From assembly GCA_009837885.1 (NCBI GenBank), contig VXSP01000009.1, positions 23,045 through 87,044 on the forward strand: 64,000 bases of DNA, in the 5' to 3' direction. Origin of the DNA: Holophagales bacterium (GTDB lineage Bacteria; Acidobacteriota; Thermoanaerobaculia; Multivoradales; Multivoraceae). This document shows positions 19,420 to 29,029 of this stretch, piece by piece (within the stretch, counting starts at the first letter, position 1; each line of letters opens with the position of its first letter). The position numbers were made by a program, and so were the translations under genes. Below the pieces are notes generated by a model. It saw only the letters and a list, made by a program, of their open reading frames with translations. It made no database searches and was not told the origin of the DNA.

Positions 19420-20840
19420 TGCTGCTGTTTCTGCGCACGGCGGGACTCGAGCGCGTCCATTTCGTGGGCATCGGTGGCGCCGGCATGAGCGGGATCGCCG
19501 AGATCCTGCTGAACTACCAACTGAAGGTCAGCGGCTCCGACCTGGAGGGGAGCGAAACGACCGAGCGGCTCGCGGCGCTCGGCGCGCGAATCGCCATCGG
19601 CCACAGCGCCGGGAACATCGATCGCGCCGACCTGGTGGTCATTTCGTCCGCCGTGCCGGCTGGCAACGAGGAAGTCGTGGCGGCCCGCCGGCGCGGCGTG
19701 CCGGTCGTGCGCCGCGCCCAGATGCTCGCCGAACTGATGCGGCTCAAGTACGGCGTCGCCGTGGCCGGTACGCACGGCAAGACGACGACGACTTCGCTCA
19801 TTGGCAGCGTGCTGACCGATGCCGGCCTCGATCCCACGGTGATCGTCGGTGGACGCCTTCGCGTCTCGGGCACCGGCGCCCGCTTCGGCAGCAGCGACTA
19901 CCTGGTCGCCGAGGCGGACGAATTCGACCGGAGCTTCCTCGATCTGGCGCCGGTGGTCGCGGTGATCACGAACATCGACGTCGATCATCTCGACACCTAC
20001 CGCGACCTGGCCGACATCCAGGATGCCTTCGCGAGCTTCGCCGGCCGCGTGCCCTTCTTCGGCCAGGTGATCGCCTGCGCCGACGACGCGAACGTCCGGG
20101 ACCTGCTGCCGCGCCTCGCGGACCGGCGGATCGTCACCTACGGCTTCAACCAGGGGGCGAATCTCCGGGCGCTGGAGGTGTTGGCGACCGGGACGGGCGT
20201 CCGGTTCGAGGTCGCCGACGCCCAGCTCGGCCCGCTCGGTGTCCTGGAACTGCCGATGCCGGGGCGACACAACGTCCTGAACGCCCTCGCGGCGGTGGCC
20301 GCGGCGAGGGCAGTCGGGCTCGACTTCGACGCAACGGCCAGGGCGCTCTCCCGCTTCCGGGGAGTCCACCGGCGCTTCGAGCGGGTGGGGCGGTGGCGAG
20401 GCGCGACGGTGATCGATGATTACGCGCACCACCCGACCGAAGTCGAGGCGACGCTGAACGCGGCCCGTGAAGTGCTCGATCCCGGCGGCAACGGCGCCCG
20501 GACGGTCCGGATACACGCCGTGTTCCAGCCCCACCTGTTCAGTCGCACGCGGGACATGGCGGACGATTTCGGCCGCGCGCTGCTGCTTGCCGACAATGTG
20601 CTGGTCGCCGACATCTATCCGTCCCGCGAGCGACCCATCCCGGGAGTCGACGCGGGCCTGGTGGTGGCCGCGGCTACTCGCGCCGGTCATCCCAGCATCA
20701 GTGGTTGCGGGCCGTGGCAGGCGGCGGCCGACCGGCTGCGTTCAGAGGTCGGGGAAGGCGATCTGGTCCTCACGCTGGGAGCCGGCGACATCTACCGGTT
20801 GGCTCATCGGCTCGCCGGCGGCGGAGGGGACGTGTCGTGA
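19419..20840 (+). CDS. murC: UDP-MurNAc:L-Ala ligase MurC
   Basis: VHFVGIGGAGMSGIAEILL, VAGTHGKTTTTSLIGSVL, VIDDYAHHPTEVEATL. Confidence 0.95.
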   Translation: MLLFLRTAGLERVHFVGIGGAGMSGIAEILLNYQLKVSGSDLEGSETTERLAALGARIAIGHSAGNIDRADLVVISSAVPAGNEEVVAARRRGVPVVRRAQMLAELMRLKYGVAVAGTHGKTTTTSLIGSVLTDAGLDPTVIVGGRLRVSGTGARFGSSDYLVAEADEFDRSFLDLAPVVAVITNIDVDHLDTYRDLADIQDAFASFAGRVPFFGQVIACADDANVRDLLPRLADRRIVTYGFNQGANLRALEVLATGTGVRFEVADAQLGPLGVLELPMPGRHNVLNALAAVAAARAVGLDFDATARALSRFRGVHRRFERVGRWRGATVIDDYAHHPTEVEATLNAAREVLDPGGNGARTVRIHAVFQPHLFSRTRDMADDFGRALLLADNVLVADIYPSRERPIPGVDAGLVVAAATRAGHPSISGCGPWQAAADRLRSEVGEGDLVLTLGAGDIYRLAHRLAGGGGDVS

Positions 20841-21778
20841 GTCGCGGGGCGACTCGCAGGCGGTCGGGCGCTCGCCGTCCGGTGCGCCGCAGACGGCCGC
20901 GGCCCGTCGTCTGGCTGGCGTTGGGAGCGGGAAAGGTCCTGCTCGGCATCGCGCCGGTGGTAGGGGTCGGCGTGTGGCTGGCGACGGCGCCCGTGTTCGA
21001 CCTCGAACTCGACATCCAGATCGAGGAGGCGGAGCGGGTGTCCGAACAATGGGTGCGAAGCCGGCTCGCTCCGCTGGAGGGACGGAACCTGCCGCTTCTC
21101 TCCCTGGAGCCCGCCGCGCGACGGCTCGACCACGAGTGGATCCGTGAGGCGGAACTGGTCAAGCGCCTGCCGAACGAACTCACGGTGCGGGTCGTCGAAC
21201 ATCAACCGGCGGCCCTGTTCGCGGCCGGCGACCGTGCGTGGGTGATCGACCGCGATGGTCGGGCGATCGTGGCGTGTGACCGGGCACCCGATTTGTGCGA
21301 CGGTGATCTGGTCAGCGTTTCGATCGAAAGCGCCCTGGCGGGAGAGCGTCCTGGGGACGGCCCGGCGCGGAACCCGGGCGCTGGCGCCGGATCGTCCAGA
21401 GGAGCTGGCGCGTCCAGGAACGTGCAGGGCGAGGTTCTCGCTCGAACGTTGAAACGGGCGCTCGATGTGGCCGCCGAAGTCAGGGCGTTCGAGTGGGGAC
21501 GGCAGGTCCGGGCGGTCGAAGTCATCAGCGACGACGACTACCTGCTCGCATGTACCGGCCGTCCGGCGACGGTACTCGTTCGCGGCAGCGACCTGACGGC
21601 CAAGGCCTCGGTGTTCGAACTGCTGCGCAACGCGATCACGGAACACAACGATCCCGAAGTCGTGGACCTGCGGTTCAGGGATCGGATCGTCCTGTCGATG
21701 GAAGCGCCGGGCGCGCAGATCGCCACGGACACGGAGGTCGCCGCGGGGGTCCGGGACGGAGTTCAAGCCCCTTCATAA
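20837..21778 (+). CDS. ftsQ: FtsQ/DivIB POTRA-domain division protein
   Basis: Basic N-terminus, one TM, POTRA region (IREAELVKRLPNELTVRVVEHQPAAL), between murC and ftsA. Confidence 0.85.
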   Translation: MSRGATRRRSGARRPVRRRRPRPVVWLALGAGKVLLGIAPVVGVGVWLATAPVFDLELDIQIEEAERVSEQWVRSRLAPLEGRNLPLLSLEPAARRLDHEWIREAELVKRLPNELTVRVVEHQPAALFAAGDRAWVIDRDGRAIVACDRAPDLCDGDLVSVSIESALAGERPGDGPARNPGAGAGSSRGAGASRNVQGEVLARTLKRALDVAAEVRAFEWGRQVRAVEVISDDDYLLACTGRPATVLVRGSDLTAKASVFELLRNAITEHNDPEVVDLRFRDRIVLSMEAPGAQIATDTEVAAGVRDGVQAPS

Positions 21779-21797
21779 CGGGAGAGGACAGAGAGGA

Positions 21798-23048
21798 ATG
21801 CCGAAGACGGATACACATGTGGTCGCCATCGACGTGGGCTCGGCGAAGGTCGCCGTGCTGATCGCCGATCGCACTGAGGTCGACGGAGAACCGGCCCTCA
21901 GGATCGTCGGCGTCGGGCGTGCGCCCAACCGCGGCACGCTGAGGGGTCACATAGTGCACCTCGACGCGACGGTGAGTGCGCTCAAGCGGGCGACCGAGGA
22001 GGCGGAGACCATGGCGGGCGTCGAGATCTCCCGTGCCTTCGTCGGCATCGGCGGATCCGATCTGCGGTCGGCGAACAGCCACGGCACCGCCTATGTCGAC
22101 TGTGGCGACCGGGGCATCGCCCGTGCCGACATCGACCTCGTCCTGAACGCCGCTCGGGGAGTGCCGCTTCCGCCCGACCGGGAGATCCTGCACGCGATTC
22201 CGCAGGAGTTCTCGGTCGACGACCACGGCGGCATCGCGGACCCGCACGGGATGCTGGGCAGCCGGCTGGAAGCCAAGGTTCACCTGGTCATGGGCCATGC
22301 GCCGCGCACCAGGACGCTCGTCCGCTGCCTGAACCGCGCCGGCGTGGAGGCCCGGGAGATCGTCTTCGAACCTCTCGCCACGGCGGAGGCGGTCCTTCTT
22401 CCCGACGAGCGCGAACTGGGCGTTCTGTTGCTGGACATCGGGTCCGGAACGTGCGGCTTCGCGTTTTTCCAGCACGCCGAAGTGCAGTACAGCGGAGTCC
22501 TTCCGTTCGGCGCCAGTCACTTCACGGCCGATCTTGCCTCGGTCCTTCGGACGTCGTTCGCCGGCGCCGAGACGCTCAAGCTGCGGGATGGTTGTTGCCT
22601 GGTCGGTCTGGTCGACGGCGACGAGGGACTGGTCGTGCCGAGCGTCGGAGGCGGCAGCAGCAAGGCGATCGCGCGCGGCAATCTCGCCGAGATCCTGCAG
22701 GCCCGCGCCGAGGAGATGTTCCACCTGATTCAGGCCGAGCTCGAGAAGGCCGGGTGGGCAGATCAGCTTCGCGGCGGACTGGTCCTGAGCGGGGGCGGTT
22801 CGAAGCTGGTCGGCCTGCCCGAGCTGGCCCAGCAGGTCTTCTCCTGCGACGTTCGTTACGGAGTACCGCTCGGTCTCGTGAGCGAGATCGAGGGCCTCAC
22901 CGACCCGACCTGGGCCACGGCCGCGGGTCTTCTTCGCTATGCGGTCGCCTCCGAGGAGGCTCGCCAGCCCATTGCGCGCCGCCGCTCGCTGGGCGGCGTG
23001 CGCTCGGTGATGGGCAATCTGCGCCAGATGTTCAGCGATCTTGTCTGA
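21798..23048 (+). CDS. ftsA: Cell division protein FtsA
   Basis: [51 protein letters not shown]. Confidence 0.93.
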   Translation: MPKTDTHVVAIDVGSAKVAVLIADRTEVDGEPALRIVGVGRAPNRGTLRGHIVHLDATVSALKRATEEAETMAGVEISRAFVGIGGSDLRSANSHGTAYVDCGDRGIARADIDLVLNAARGVPLPPDREILHAIPQEFSVDDHGGIADPHGMLGSRLEAKVHLVMGHAPRTRTLVRCLNRAGVEAREIVFEPLATAEAVLLPDERELGVLLLDIGSGTCGFAFFQHAEVQYSGVLPFGASHFTADLASVLRTSFAGAETLKLRDGCCLVGLVDGDEGLVVPSVGGGSSKAIARGNLAEILQARAEEMFHLIQAELEKAGWADQLRGGLVLSGGGSKLVGLPELAQQVFSCDVRYGVPLGLVSEIEGLTDPTWATAAGLLRYAVASEEARQPIARRRSLGGVRSVMGNLRQMFSDLV

Positions 23049-23058
23049 TTTGAGTTTG

Positions 23059-24342
23059 ATGAACCAAGGGTTCGAAATGGAGGGAGCCATGATTCTGATG
23101 GAAGAACAGCAGCCGACCGAGGTCAATCCGACAGTCGACGGAGAACTCTCGTCCGAGGACAGCTTCGGACCGGCGAAGATCGTCGTGGTCGGCGTAGGAG
23201 GCGGCGGCGGCAACGCCGTCAACCGCATGATCGCCGCCAATCTCGGCGGCATCGAGTTCATCGCCGCCAATACCGATCTTCAGGCTCTGCGGCGTTGCGA
23301 AGCGTCGACGAAGCTGCAGCTCGGGCGCAAGATCACCCGCGGCCTGGGCGCCGGCGCCGATCCGGAGGTCGGCCGCAACTCGGCGCTCGAGGACACGGAC
23401 AAGATCCTCGACATGCTGAACGGGGCGGACATGGTGTTCCTGGCCGCCGGCCTCGGCGGCGGCACGGGCACCGGCGCGGCGCCCATCATCGGCTCGCTCT
23501 CGGCGGAAGTCGGCGCCCTGACGGTCGCGGTGGTCACGAAGCCGTTCGCGTTCGAGGGCCGGCGCCGGATGCTGCTGGCGGAACGCGGGCTCGAGGAGCT
23601 GCACAAGGCGGTCGACACGGTGATCGCGATACCGAACGAGCGGCTGCTGAGCTTCGTGGACCGGGGCACGTCTCTCGCAGACGCCTTCGTGACCGCGGAC
23701 GACGTTCTGCGGCAGTCGGTCCAGGGCATCAGCGACCTGATCACGATGCCGGGCGAGGTGAACGCCGACTTCGCCGACGTGCGGGCGATCATGTGCGGTC
23801 AGGGCATCGCCGTGATGGGCACGGGCGTGGCCTCGGGTGACAGCCGGGCTCTCGAAGCGGCGCAGCGGGCGGTGTCGTCACCCCTGCTCGAGGATGCTTC
23901 GATCGAGGGCGCCAAGGGCTGTCTGATCAACATCACCGGTGGCAGCTCGCTGACCCTCCACGAGGTGGCAGAGGCGGCCAGCACGATCTCCGACGCGGTC
24001 GACCCCGACGCGACGATCATCTCGGGTCTCGTGGTCGACGGGACGATGGACGAAGAGGTGAAGGTGACCGTGATCGCCACCGGCTTCTCCGAGGACCGGC
24101 AGCCGCGCGACGGCGCCGGGGTCCAGGCCGCCGAGGCCGGAGCGGCCGCCCCGGCCGACCCGAACCTGGCCGATGCCACTCCCGGAAACGAGGGGGCCGG
24201 CGAGGAGGAAGCCGGCAAGGGCGAGTTCCGCGATCGGATGCTGGCCGAGCACCACAAGATCGATCCGGGCGGCTACGGCCCCAACTGGAGGAACGTCGAC
24301 GACTACGACATTCCGACGGTGCTGCGCAAACAGATGGACTAG
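23059..24342 (+). CDS. ftsZ: Cell division GTPase FtsZ (exact start uncertain, 23041-23098)
   Basis: [34 protein letters not shown]-terminal peptide [12 protein letters not shown]. Confidence 0.97.
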   Translation: MNQGFEMEGAMILMEEQQPTEVNPTVDGELSSEDSFGPAKIVVVGVGGGGGNAVNRMIAANLGGIEFIAANTDLQALRRCEASTKLQLGRKITRGLGAGADPEVGRNSALEDTDKILDMLNGADMVFLAAGLGGGTGTGAAPIIGSLSAEVGALTVAVVTKPFAFEGRRRMLLAERGLEELHKAVDTVIAIPNERLLSFVDRGTSLADAFVTADDVLRQSVQGISDLITMPGEVNADFADVRAIMCGQGIAVMGTGVASGDSRALEAAQRAVSSPLLEDASIEGAKGCLINITGGSSLTLHEVAEAASTISDAVDPDATIISGLVVDGTMDEEVKVTVIATGFSEDRQPRDGAGVQAAEAGAAAPADPNLADATPGNEGAGEEEAGKGEFRDRMLAEHHKIDPGGYGPNWRNVDDYDIPTVLRKQMD

Positions 24343-24457
24343 TTGAGTTAGCCGAGGGCCTGTTCCGGCGACGCCTACCGGTCGCTGTCTTCGAAGTCAT
24401 CGAACGGCACGGCTTGGTGGGGTACCGGGGAGCGCGAGCCCGCGAAGCGGGAACGTC

Positions 24458-24784
24458 TTGGCGCTGGAACTCGAGGGTGCCAATCCGCTCGTGCCACTCG
24501 TGTTGCTGCCGGAGGAGTTCGTGACGATCAACGCCAGCGTGGAGCTGGACTTCCGGATTTCTGACACGGAGGGACTGGTCATCGACGGCGAGATAGCGCA
24601 TGACTGCATGCCGGCCTTTGAGCTCTACGTCGATGGAACGGCGGCGTACACTTGGGCGCCGTCGACCGCTACGCTAGGGAGTTTGGGCCGGATCGGAGTC
24701 TGTCTAGCTCCCCCCAAGAACGAACGCGGGAGCTTCCAATGCACCAAGGACTCCCAAGGAGGGTTCACGTGTCGCGGACAATAG
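24458..24784 (+). CDS. Hypothetical protein, TTG start, possible remnant
   Basis: Open frame only; overlaps the next ORF. Confidence 0.3.
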   Translation: MALELEGANPLVPLVLLPEEFVTINASVELDFRISDTEGLVIDGEIAHDCMPAFELYVDGTAAYTWAPSTATLGSLGRIGVCLAPPKNERGSFQCTKDSQGGFTCRGQ

Positions 24785-24840
24785 GGAGATTACGAAGACA
24801 GGCGTCGTGGGCTGATCCGAGGGCGACCGTCCGCGCGTGG

Positions 24841-26439
24841 ATGCGTGGAGTCGCGACGGCCGTGCTGCTGATGTTCGTGGTGCATTCTCCAGGCGCCGCT
24901 GTTAGCGACTGGGTGCTCCAGGCGCTTCTTTCCGAGGATGCGGCGACCGTGGAAGAGGCGGTGCCGAAGCTGTCGGACGCGCTCTACGGCCCGTCCGCTA
25001 GTGGCCCGTGGACGGCCGAATCCGTCGGTGCCCTGTTTCGAGACGACGTGGACGTTTCATCGTGGTTTGGCGAGGTTCTGGCTAGGGGCCTTCCCGACGC
25101 GCGGGAGGCCGCTGGCTGGTCTCTCTTGCTTTTTTCGCAGGTCTTCTTTTTCACGGATTTGATCGAGTTTGCGGCGGAGAACCACAGGTCCGCCGAGGAG
25201 ATCTTCGAGGACTGGCCCGACGACAACTGGTTTCCGACGATGGAAGATCTGCGCAGCCAGGGGGGCTCCTTCGGGCTGTTGGCGGAGTTGTCGGAAAGCG
25301 TGACGGACGACGAGGCCAGACGCCTGGCGCTTGTGTTCGCTAGCCAGATGAAGCGGGTTCAGGCGGCCCTCCCCCGGCTCATCGAGGAAGAGCACGAGAG
25401 GAGGCGGCGCTCGGGAACCATCGGTTCCGATGAAGTGCTTGGCCTTCTTCTCCACAGCCTCGCCCCCTTGCAGAGATATGTGGGTACGGAAGAAGCACGT
25501 GTCGTCGCCTGGACGAAGTGGATGGAAGAACGCGAGGCTCAGGGGCTTCCCACGAAGGTGGTCGGAGTCGAGGCGCCATGGAACCTGTTCGGCATGGGCA
25601 TAGCGTACGAGCTCGGCGAGTCCGCCATTCCGGTCGAGGGCCGGAAACTCGCGCCCGGGGTCCGGCGAGCGGCCCTGGCGCTGACCGCTGAACCCTCGAC
25701 GGAGCCATGGCCTAGTGCCCGGGGCAAGATCTTCGAGGGCGAGGAGACCGTCGACGGCCTGGAGGCTGCGGTGTCGCTCCTGGCGAACGAACGGCCTTTG
25801 GCTGAGGAGGCCGGGAGGCGCATCTTCGACCTCTACTGCGGGTCGCTCGACGGCGACTGTTTCGAGAAGCTGAACCTGCTGTACGCCGGGCCTGACGATC
25901 CGTCCTTGCGCTCGATCGAGGCGGATGTCGGCAGGCGCGTGGTGGAATCGCTCGTCGGCCTCTTGGAGGAGAAGGAACGGCACTGCGACGTGCTGGCGGA
26001 GTGCGACGATGCTGACTGCACGACCGTGCTCCGCGTGATGTCGAAGGCGGAGTCGCTGAATCTTGCCCAGCGCCTCGGCCCGGATCTTCGAGAAGCCTGG
26101 ATTGGCTCAAGCGAGGGAGCTTGGCGCCTCGCGGAAGGCGAAACTCAGTTTCGCCTAGTGGTTCCAGTCCGGGAGCGGATCGGTTCGATCGGCGAAGAGT
26201 TGCAGGAAGTCCTTGCTCTCGTCGAACGGCTGGACACCATCCCTAGCCCGGTCCTCGACGGCGTGTTCGCGTTCTGGTCGGCGGAGCGGTTCCCGGAGGC
26301 GCGCCGGATTCTCGAGGAAAACGACTGGCTGGGGCCTGAGGCCACGGCCGTGTCGTTGGCGCAGAGAGTGGGGGCTGGAGCCGGGCCGGGTCCGAGGCGC
26401 CGCATCGGCGTGGCGGAGCTCTGCGAAGGGCGCCTCTGA
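24841..26439 (+). CDS. Large hypothetical exported protein, no recognised domain
   Basis: ATG followed by signal-like MRGVATAVLLMFVVHSPGAAVSDW; 532 aa, Glu-rich, helical character. Confidence 0.55.
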   Translation: MRGVATAVLLMFVVHSPGAAVSDWVLQALLSEDAATVEEAVPKLSDALYGPSASGPWTAESVGALFRDDVDVSSWFGEVLARGLPDAREAAGWSLLLFSQVFFFTDLIEFAAENHRSAEEIFEDWPDDNWFPTMEDLRSQGGSFGLLAELSESVTDDEARRLALVFASQMKRVQAALPRLIEEEHERRRRSGTIGSDEVLGLLLHSLAPLQRYVGTEEARVVAWTKWMEEREAQGLPTKVVGVEAPWNLFGMGIAYELGESAIPVEGRKLAPGVRRAALALTAEPSTEPWPSARGKIFEGEETVDGLEAAVSLLANERPLAEEAGRRIFDLYCGSLDGDCFEKLNLLYAGPDDPSLRSIEADVGRRVVESLVGLLEEKERHCDVLAECDDADCTTVLRVMSKAESLNLAQRLGPDLREAWIGSSEGAWRLAEGETQFRLVVPVRERIGSIGEELQEVLALVERLDTIPSPVLDGVFAFWSAERFPEARRILEENDWLGPEATAVSLAQRVGAGAGPGPRRRIGVAELCEGRL

Positions 26440-26448
26440 CCTCTTGAA

Positions 26449-26909
26449 GGGGCCCGCGACCCAACGCCCTGACGGCGACGGGCGCCCTGGGCATCCAGTC
26501 GTACTTCCTGCCGGACCTGAGGGTGGTGGACGGGCATGGCCTGGTGGACGCGGTGGGTGGCGCGCAACCCGGTGGTCCGACCCAACCGCGAGCGACTGAT
26601 GGCGCACGACCGGAGGCCTCCGCCGCCGCCGCCGCTGCGCGCGTCGCCGACGCGCAGACTTCGGAGGCCGGCCTGTTCTTCTTCTTTGCGCCAGCGAACC
26701 TGGAGGTCCTGGTCAAGGTGCTGGACGGTTGCGATGTGAACGGCCATCACTGGGTCTCCGCGGCTTCCGCGACCGACATGGGACTCGATCTGGTGGTGCG
26801 CGACCTGAGGAGTGGAGCGAAACGCCGCTACGTGAAGGCGGCGGGTGAGCCGGAGGCCTTCACGGACACGTCCGCGTTTCGCTCGGCGTGCGTCGGCGAA
26901 GCGTCGTAG
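26449..26909 (+). pseudogene. Composite remnant: C-terminal end of a membrane glycosyltransferase-like protein, frameshifted, followed by a secreted-protein C-terminal domain
   Basis: Frame A reads NALTATGALGIQSYFLPDLRVVDGHGLVDA; next frame continues VARNPVVRPNRERLMAHDRRPPPPP; frame A resumes GLFFFFAPANLEVLVKVLDGCDVNGHHWV. Confidence 0.55.
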
Positions 26910-27004
26910 CCGAGAGCAAGTGGCCGGAGTAGAGCCGATCGCCTGGCCCTACAGATCTGGTGTCGTGCCTGGAGTGCCGGACGGCGGGGGAACGTGCGAC
27001 GGGC

Positions 27005-28945
27005 CTACATCCGCTCGGGCAGCGGCACGCCCAAAATCGCGCCGAGCGCCTCGAGTGAGCGCTCGAAGACCTGGGTCACCGCGAGCCGGGCATCCCGGAG
27101 GTCCGCGTCCTGTTCGTGCAGGATGGGATGGCGGTGGTAGATCGCGTGGAACTTCTGGGCCATGTCGACTGCGTGCCGGGCGATGAGGGAGAGTTCGAGC
27201 GTCGCCGCCGCCCGTTCGACGACTTCCTGGCACTGGGAAGCGAGCAGCACGAGGTCCCAGAGGTCGTCGGACCAGACGCCGGCGGGCAGGCTGGCGACGC
27301 GGCTCCCGGGGACCTCCTCCGCCAGACCCTCCTCGCGCAGGCGGCGGCGGATGTTCCTGGCGCGCACGATGGAGTACTGGAGATAGGGGCCCGACTCGCC
27401 TTCGAACGAGGTGGCGTCGTCGATGTCGAAGGCGATCACGCGCGTGGTCGTGGCGCGGGCCATGAAGAAGCGCAGCGAAGCCGTGGCGATCTGGCGGGCC
27501 AGGACGCCTATGTCCTCGCCGGCCGCCTCGCCGTCGCCGTCGGCGGCCCGCCGCTCCAGGATCTCGTCCCTGCTCTTCGCTTCGAGCTGATCGAGCAGGT
27601 CGTCCGCCTTGACGCCGATGCCCTTCCGGCCCGACATCTCGAGCCTCGCATCGCCTGAGAACCCCAGGCGCTCGGCGGTCTTCGCCGACAGGGCGACCAT
27701 CTCGTACGCGAAGTGGATGCTGGCCCGGGCCTCGTCCTGGTGTCCGAGCGCTTCCAGGCCGGCGCGGACGATGCGCTGCAGGTAGGCCTGCCGCGCGTCG
27801 ATCACGTTGATCACGCGGGAGCCCTCTCCGAACCGCTCCCTGTCATCGTCGCCGGCGTCCGGTTCCGCCGGCGCGGTCTCCCATAGCGGACCGCCGTCGA
27901 ACCGGGCGTACTCGAAGTCGCGTCCCAGCAGGCCGAACTTCCAGAGCTGGTAGGCGATGTCCTTGCCGACGTAGGTCACCGTGCCGTCGGAGCGGACGAT
28001 CACCTTGTCCGGGTCCTCCAGGCCCTGGAACTCCTCGCTGTCGGCCAGCGGCATGACCCAGCAGCCGGCGTTCTTGCCGCTCTCTTCGAACCGGACGGCC
28101 CCGGTCTCCTTCAACTGCTCGAAGGCGGCGACGAAGAAGTCCAGGCGGAGAATCTCGCTCTCGCGGGTCAGCAGGTCGTAGTCGATGTCGATGCGGGCCA
28201 TCGTGGCGAGATGCCGAATGACGATCCGCCGGGCGACGAGCCGGCCGGCCTCGGCGCGCCGGCCCTCTCCCGCTTCCAGTGCGTGGAGGGTGCGCCGGCG
28301 GAGTTCGAGCCGCTGCGGATCGCCTTCGTACCAGCGGCCAACCTCGCTGTAGATGTCCCAGCAGACGTAGTCGAACGGCTCGGGCAGAGCCTCGATATCG
28401 GCGACCGAGCAGCCGCGCAGGTCGAGGAAACCGACGACGACGTCGGCGACCTGCACGCCGGTGTCGTCGATGTAGTTCTGGACTTCCGTGGTCTGGCCGA
28501 GGCGGCGGAGCGCCCGCGCCAGGACGTCGCCGAGCACGGCGTTGCGCAGATGGCCGATGTGCGCCGCCTTGTTCGGATTGATGTTCGTGTGTTCGACGAT
28601 CACCTTGGCCTGGGAGTCGACGGCCGCGGATCGCGCCACAGGATCCGCGTCGATCATCGCGGCTGCGAACCGGCTCCTGCCGAGGTGGAAGTTGACGTAG
28701 CCGGCGCCTTCGACCGTCACCCGCTCGAAACCCTCGGGCAGCTCGAGACACTCGACGAGGCGCTCCGCGATCTTCCGTGGCGCCTGGCGCAGCTCGCGCG
28801 CGAGGTGCAGGGCGCAGGGGCTCGCGAGGTCGCCCAGACGACGTTGAGGCGGCACTTCGACCACCGGGTCGTGATCGAGTCCGAAGGCCCGCGAGAGGGC
28901 GCTCCGCAGCGCGCCGGCGACGATGGTTCTTTCGCGCTGCAGCAT
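27005..28945 (-). CDS. argS: Arginyl-tRNA synthetase
   Basis: VIVEHTNINPNKAAHIGHLRNAVLGD, MSGRKGIGVKADDLLDQ, C-terminal DALR-like domain. Confidence 0.95.
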   Translation of the reverse strand: MLQRERTIVAGALRSALSRAFGLDHDPVVEVPPQRRLGDLASPCALHLARELRQAPRKIAERLVECLELPEGFERVTVEGAGYVNFHLGRSRFAAAMIDADPVARSAAVDSQAKVIVEHTNINPNKAAHIGHLRNAVLGDVLARALRRLGQTTEVQNYIDDTGVQVADVVVGFLDLRGCSVADIEALPEPFDYVCWDIYSEVGRWYEGDPQRLELRRRTLHALEAGEGRRAEAGRLVARRIVIRHLATMARIDIDYDLLTRESEILRLDFFVAAFEQLKETGAVRFEESGKNAGCWVMPLADSEEFQGLEDPDKVIVRSDGTVTYVGKDIAYQLWKFGLLGRDFEYARFDGGPLWETAPAEPDAGDDDRERFGEGSRVINVIDARQAYLQRIVRAGLEALGHQDEARASIHFAYEMVALSAKTAERLGFSGDARLEMSGRKGIGVKADDLLDQLEAKSRDEILERRAADGDGEAAGEDIGVLARQIATASLRFFMARATTTRVIAFDIDDATSFEGESGPYLQYSIVRARNIRRRLREEGLAEEVPGSRVASLPAGVWSDDLWDLVLLASQCQEVVERAAATLELSLIARHAVDMAQKFHAIYHRHPILHEQDADLRDARLAVTQVFERSLEALGAILGVPLPERM

Positions 28946-29029
28946 CGGGGGCGCAGCCTATACCTCCCGGGTGGCGCGATCCGTGCCGGACGGGTTGAGC
29001 CAGAATACGGACGTGCGAGGATCGACGCC

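Noticed and set aside
28211-29029. N-terminal 273 codons of the 873-aa ORF
   Set aside because: Antisense to argS; the PIG-L/GT2 protein more likely starts at ATG 29030.
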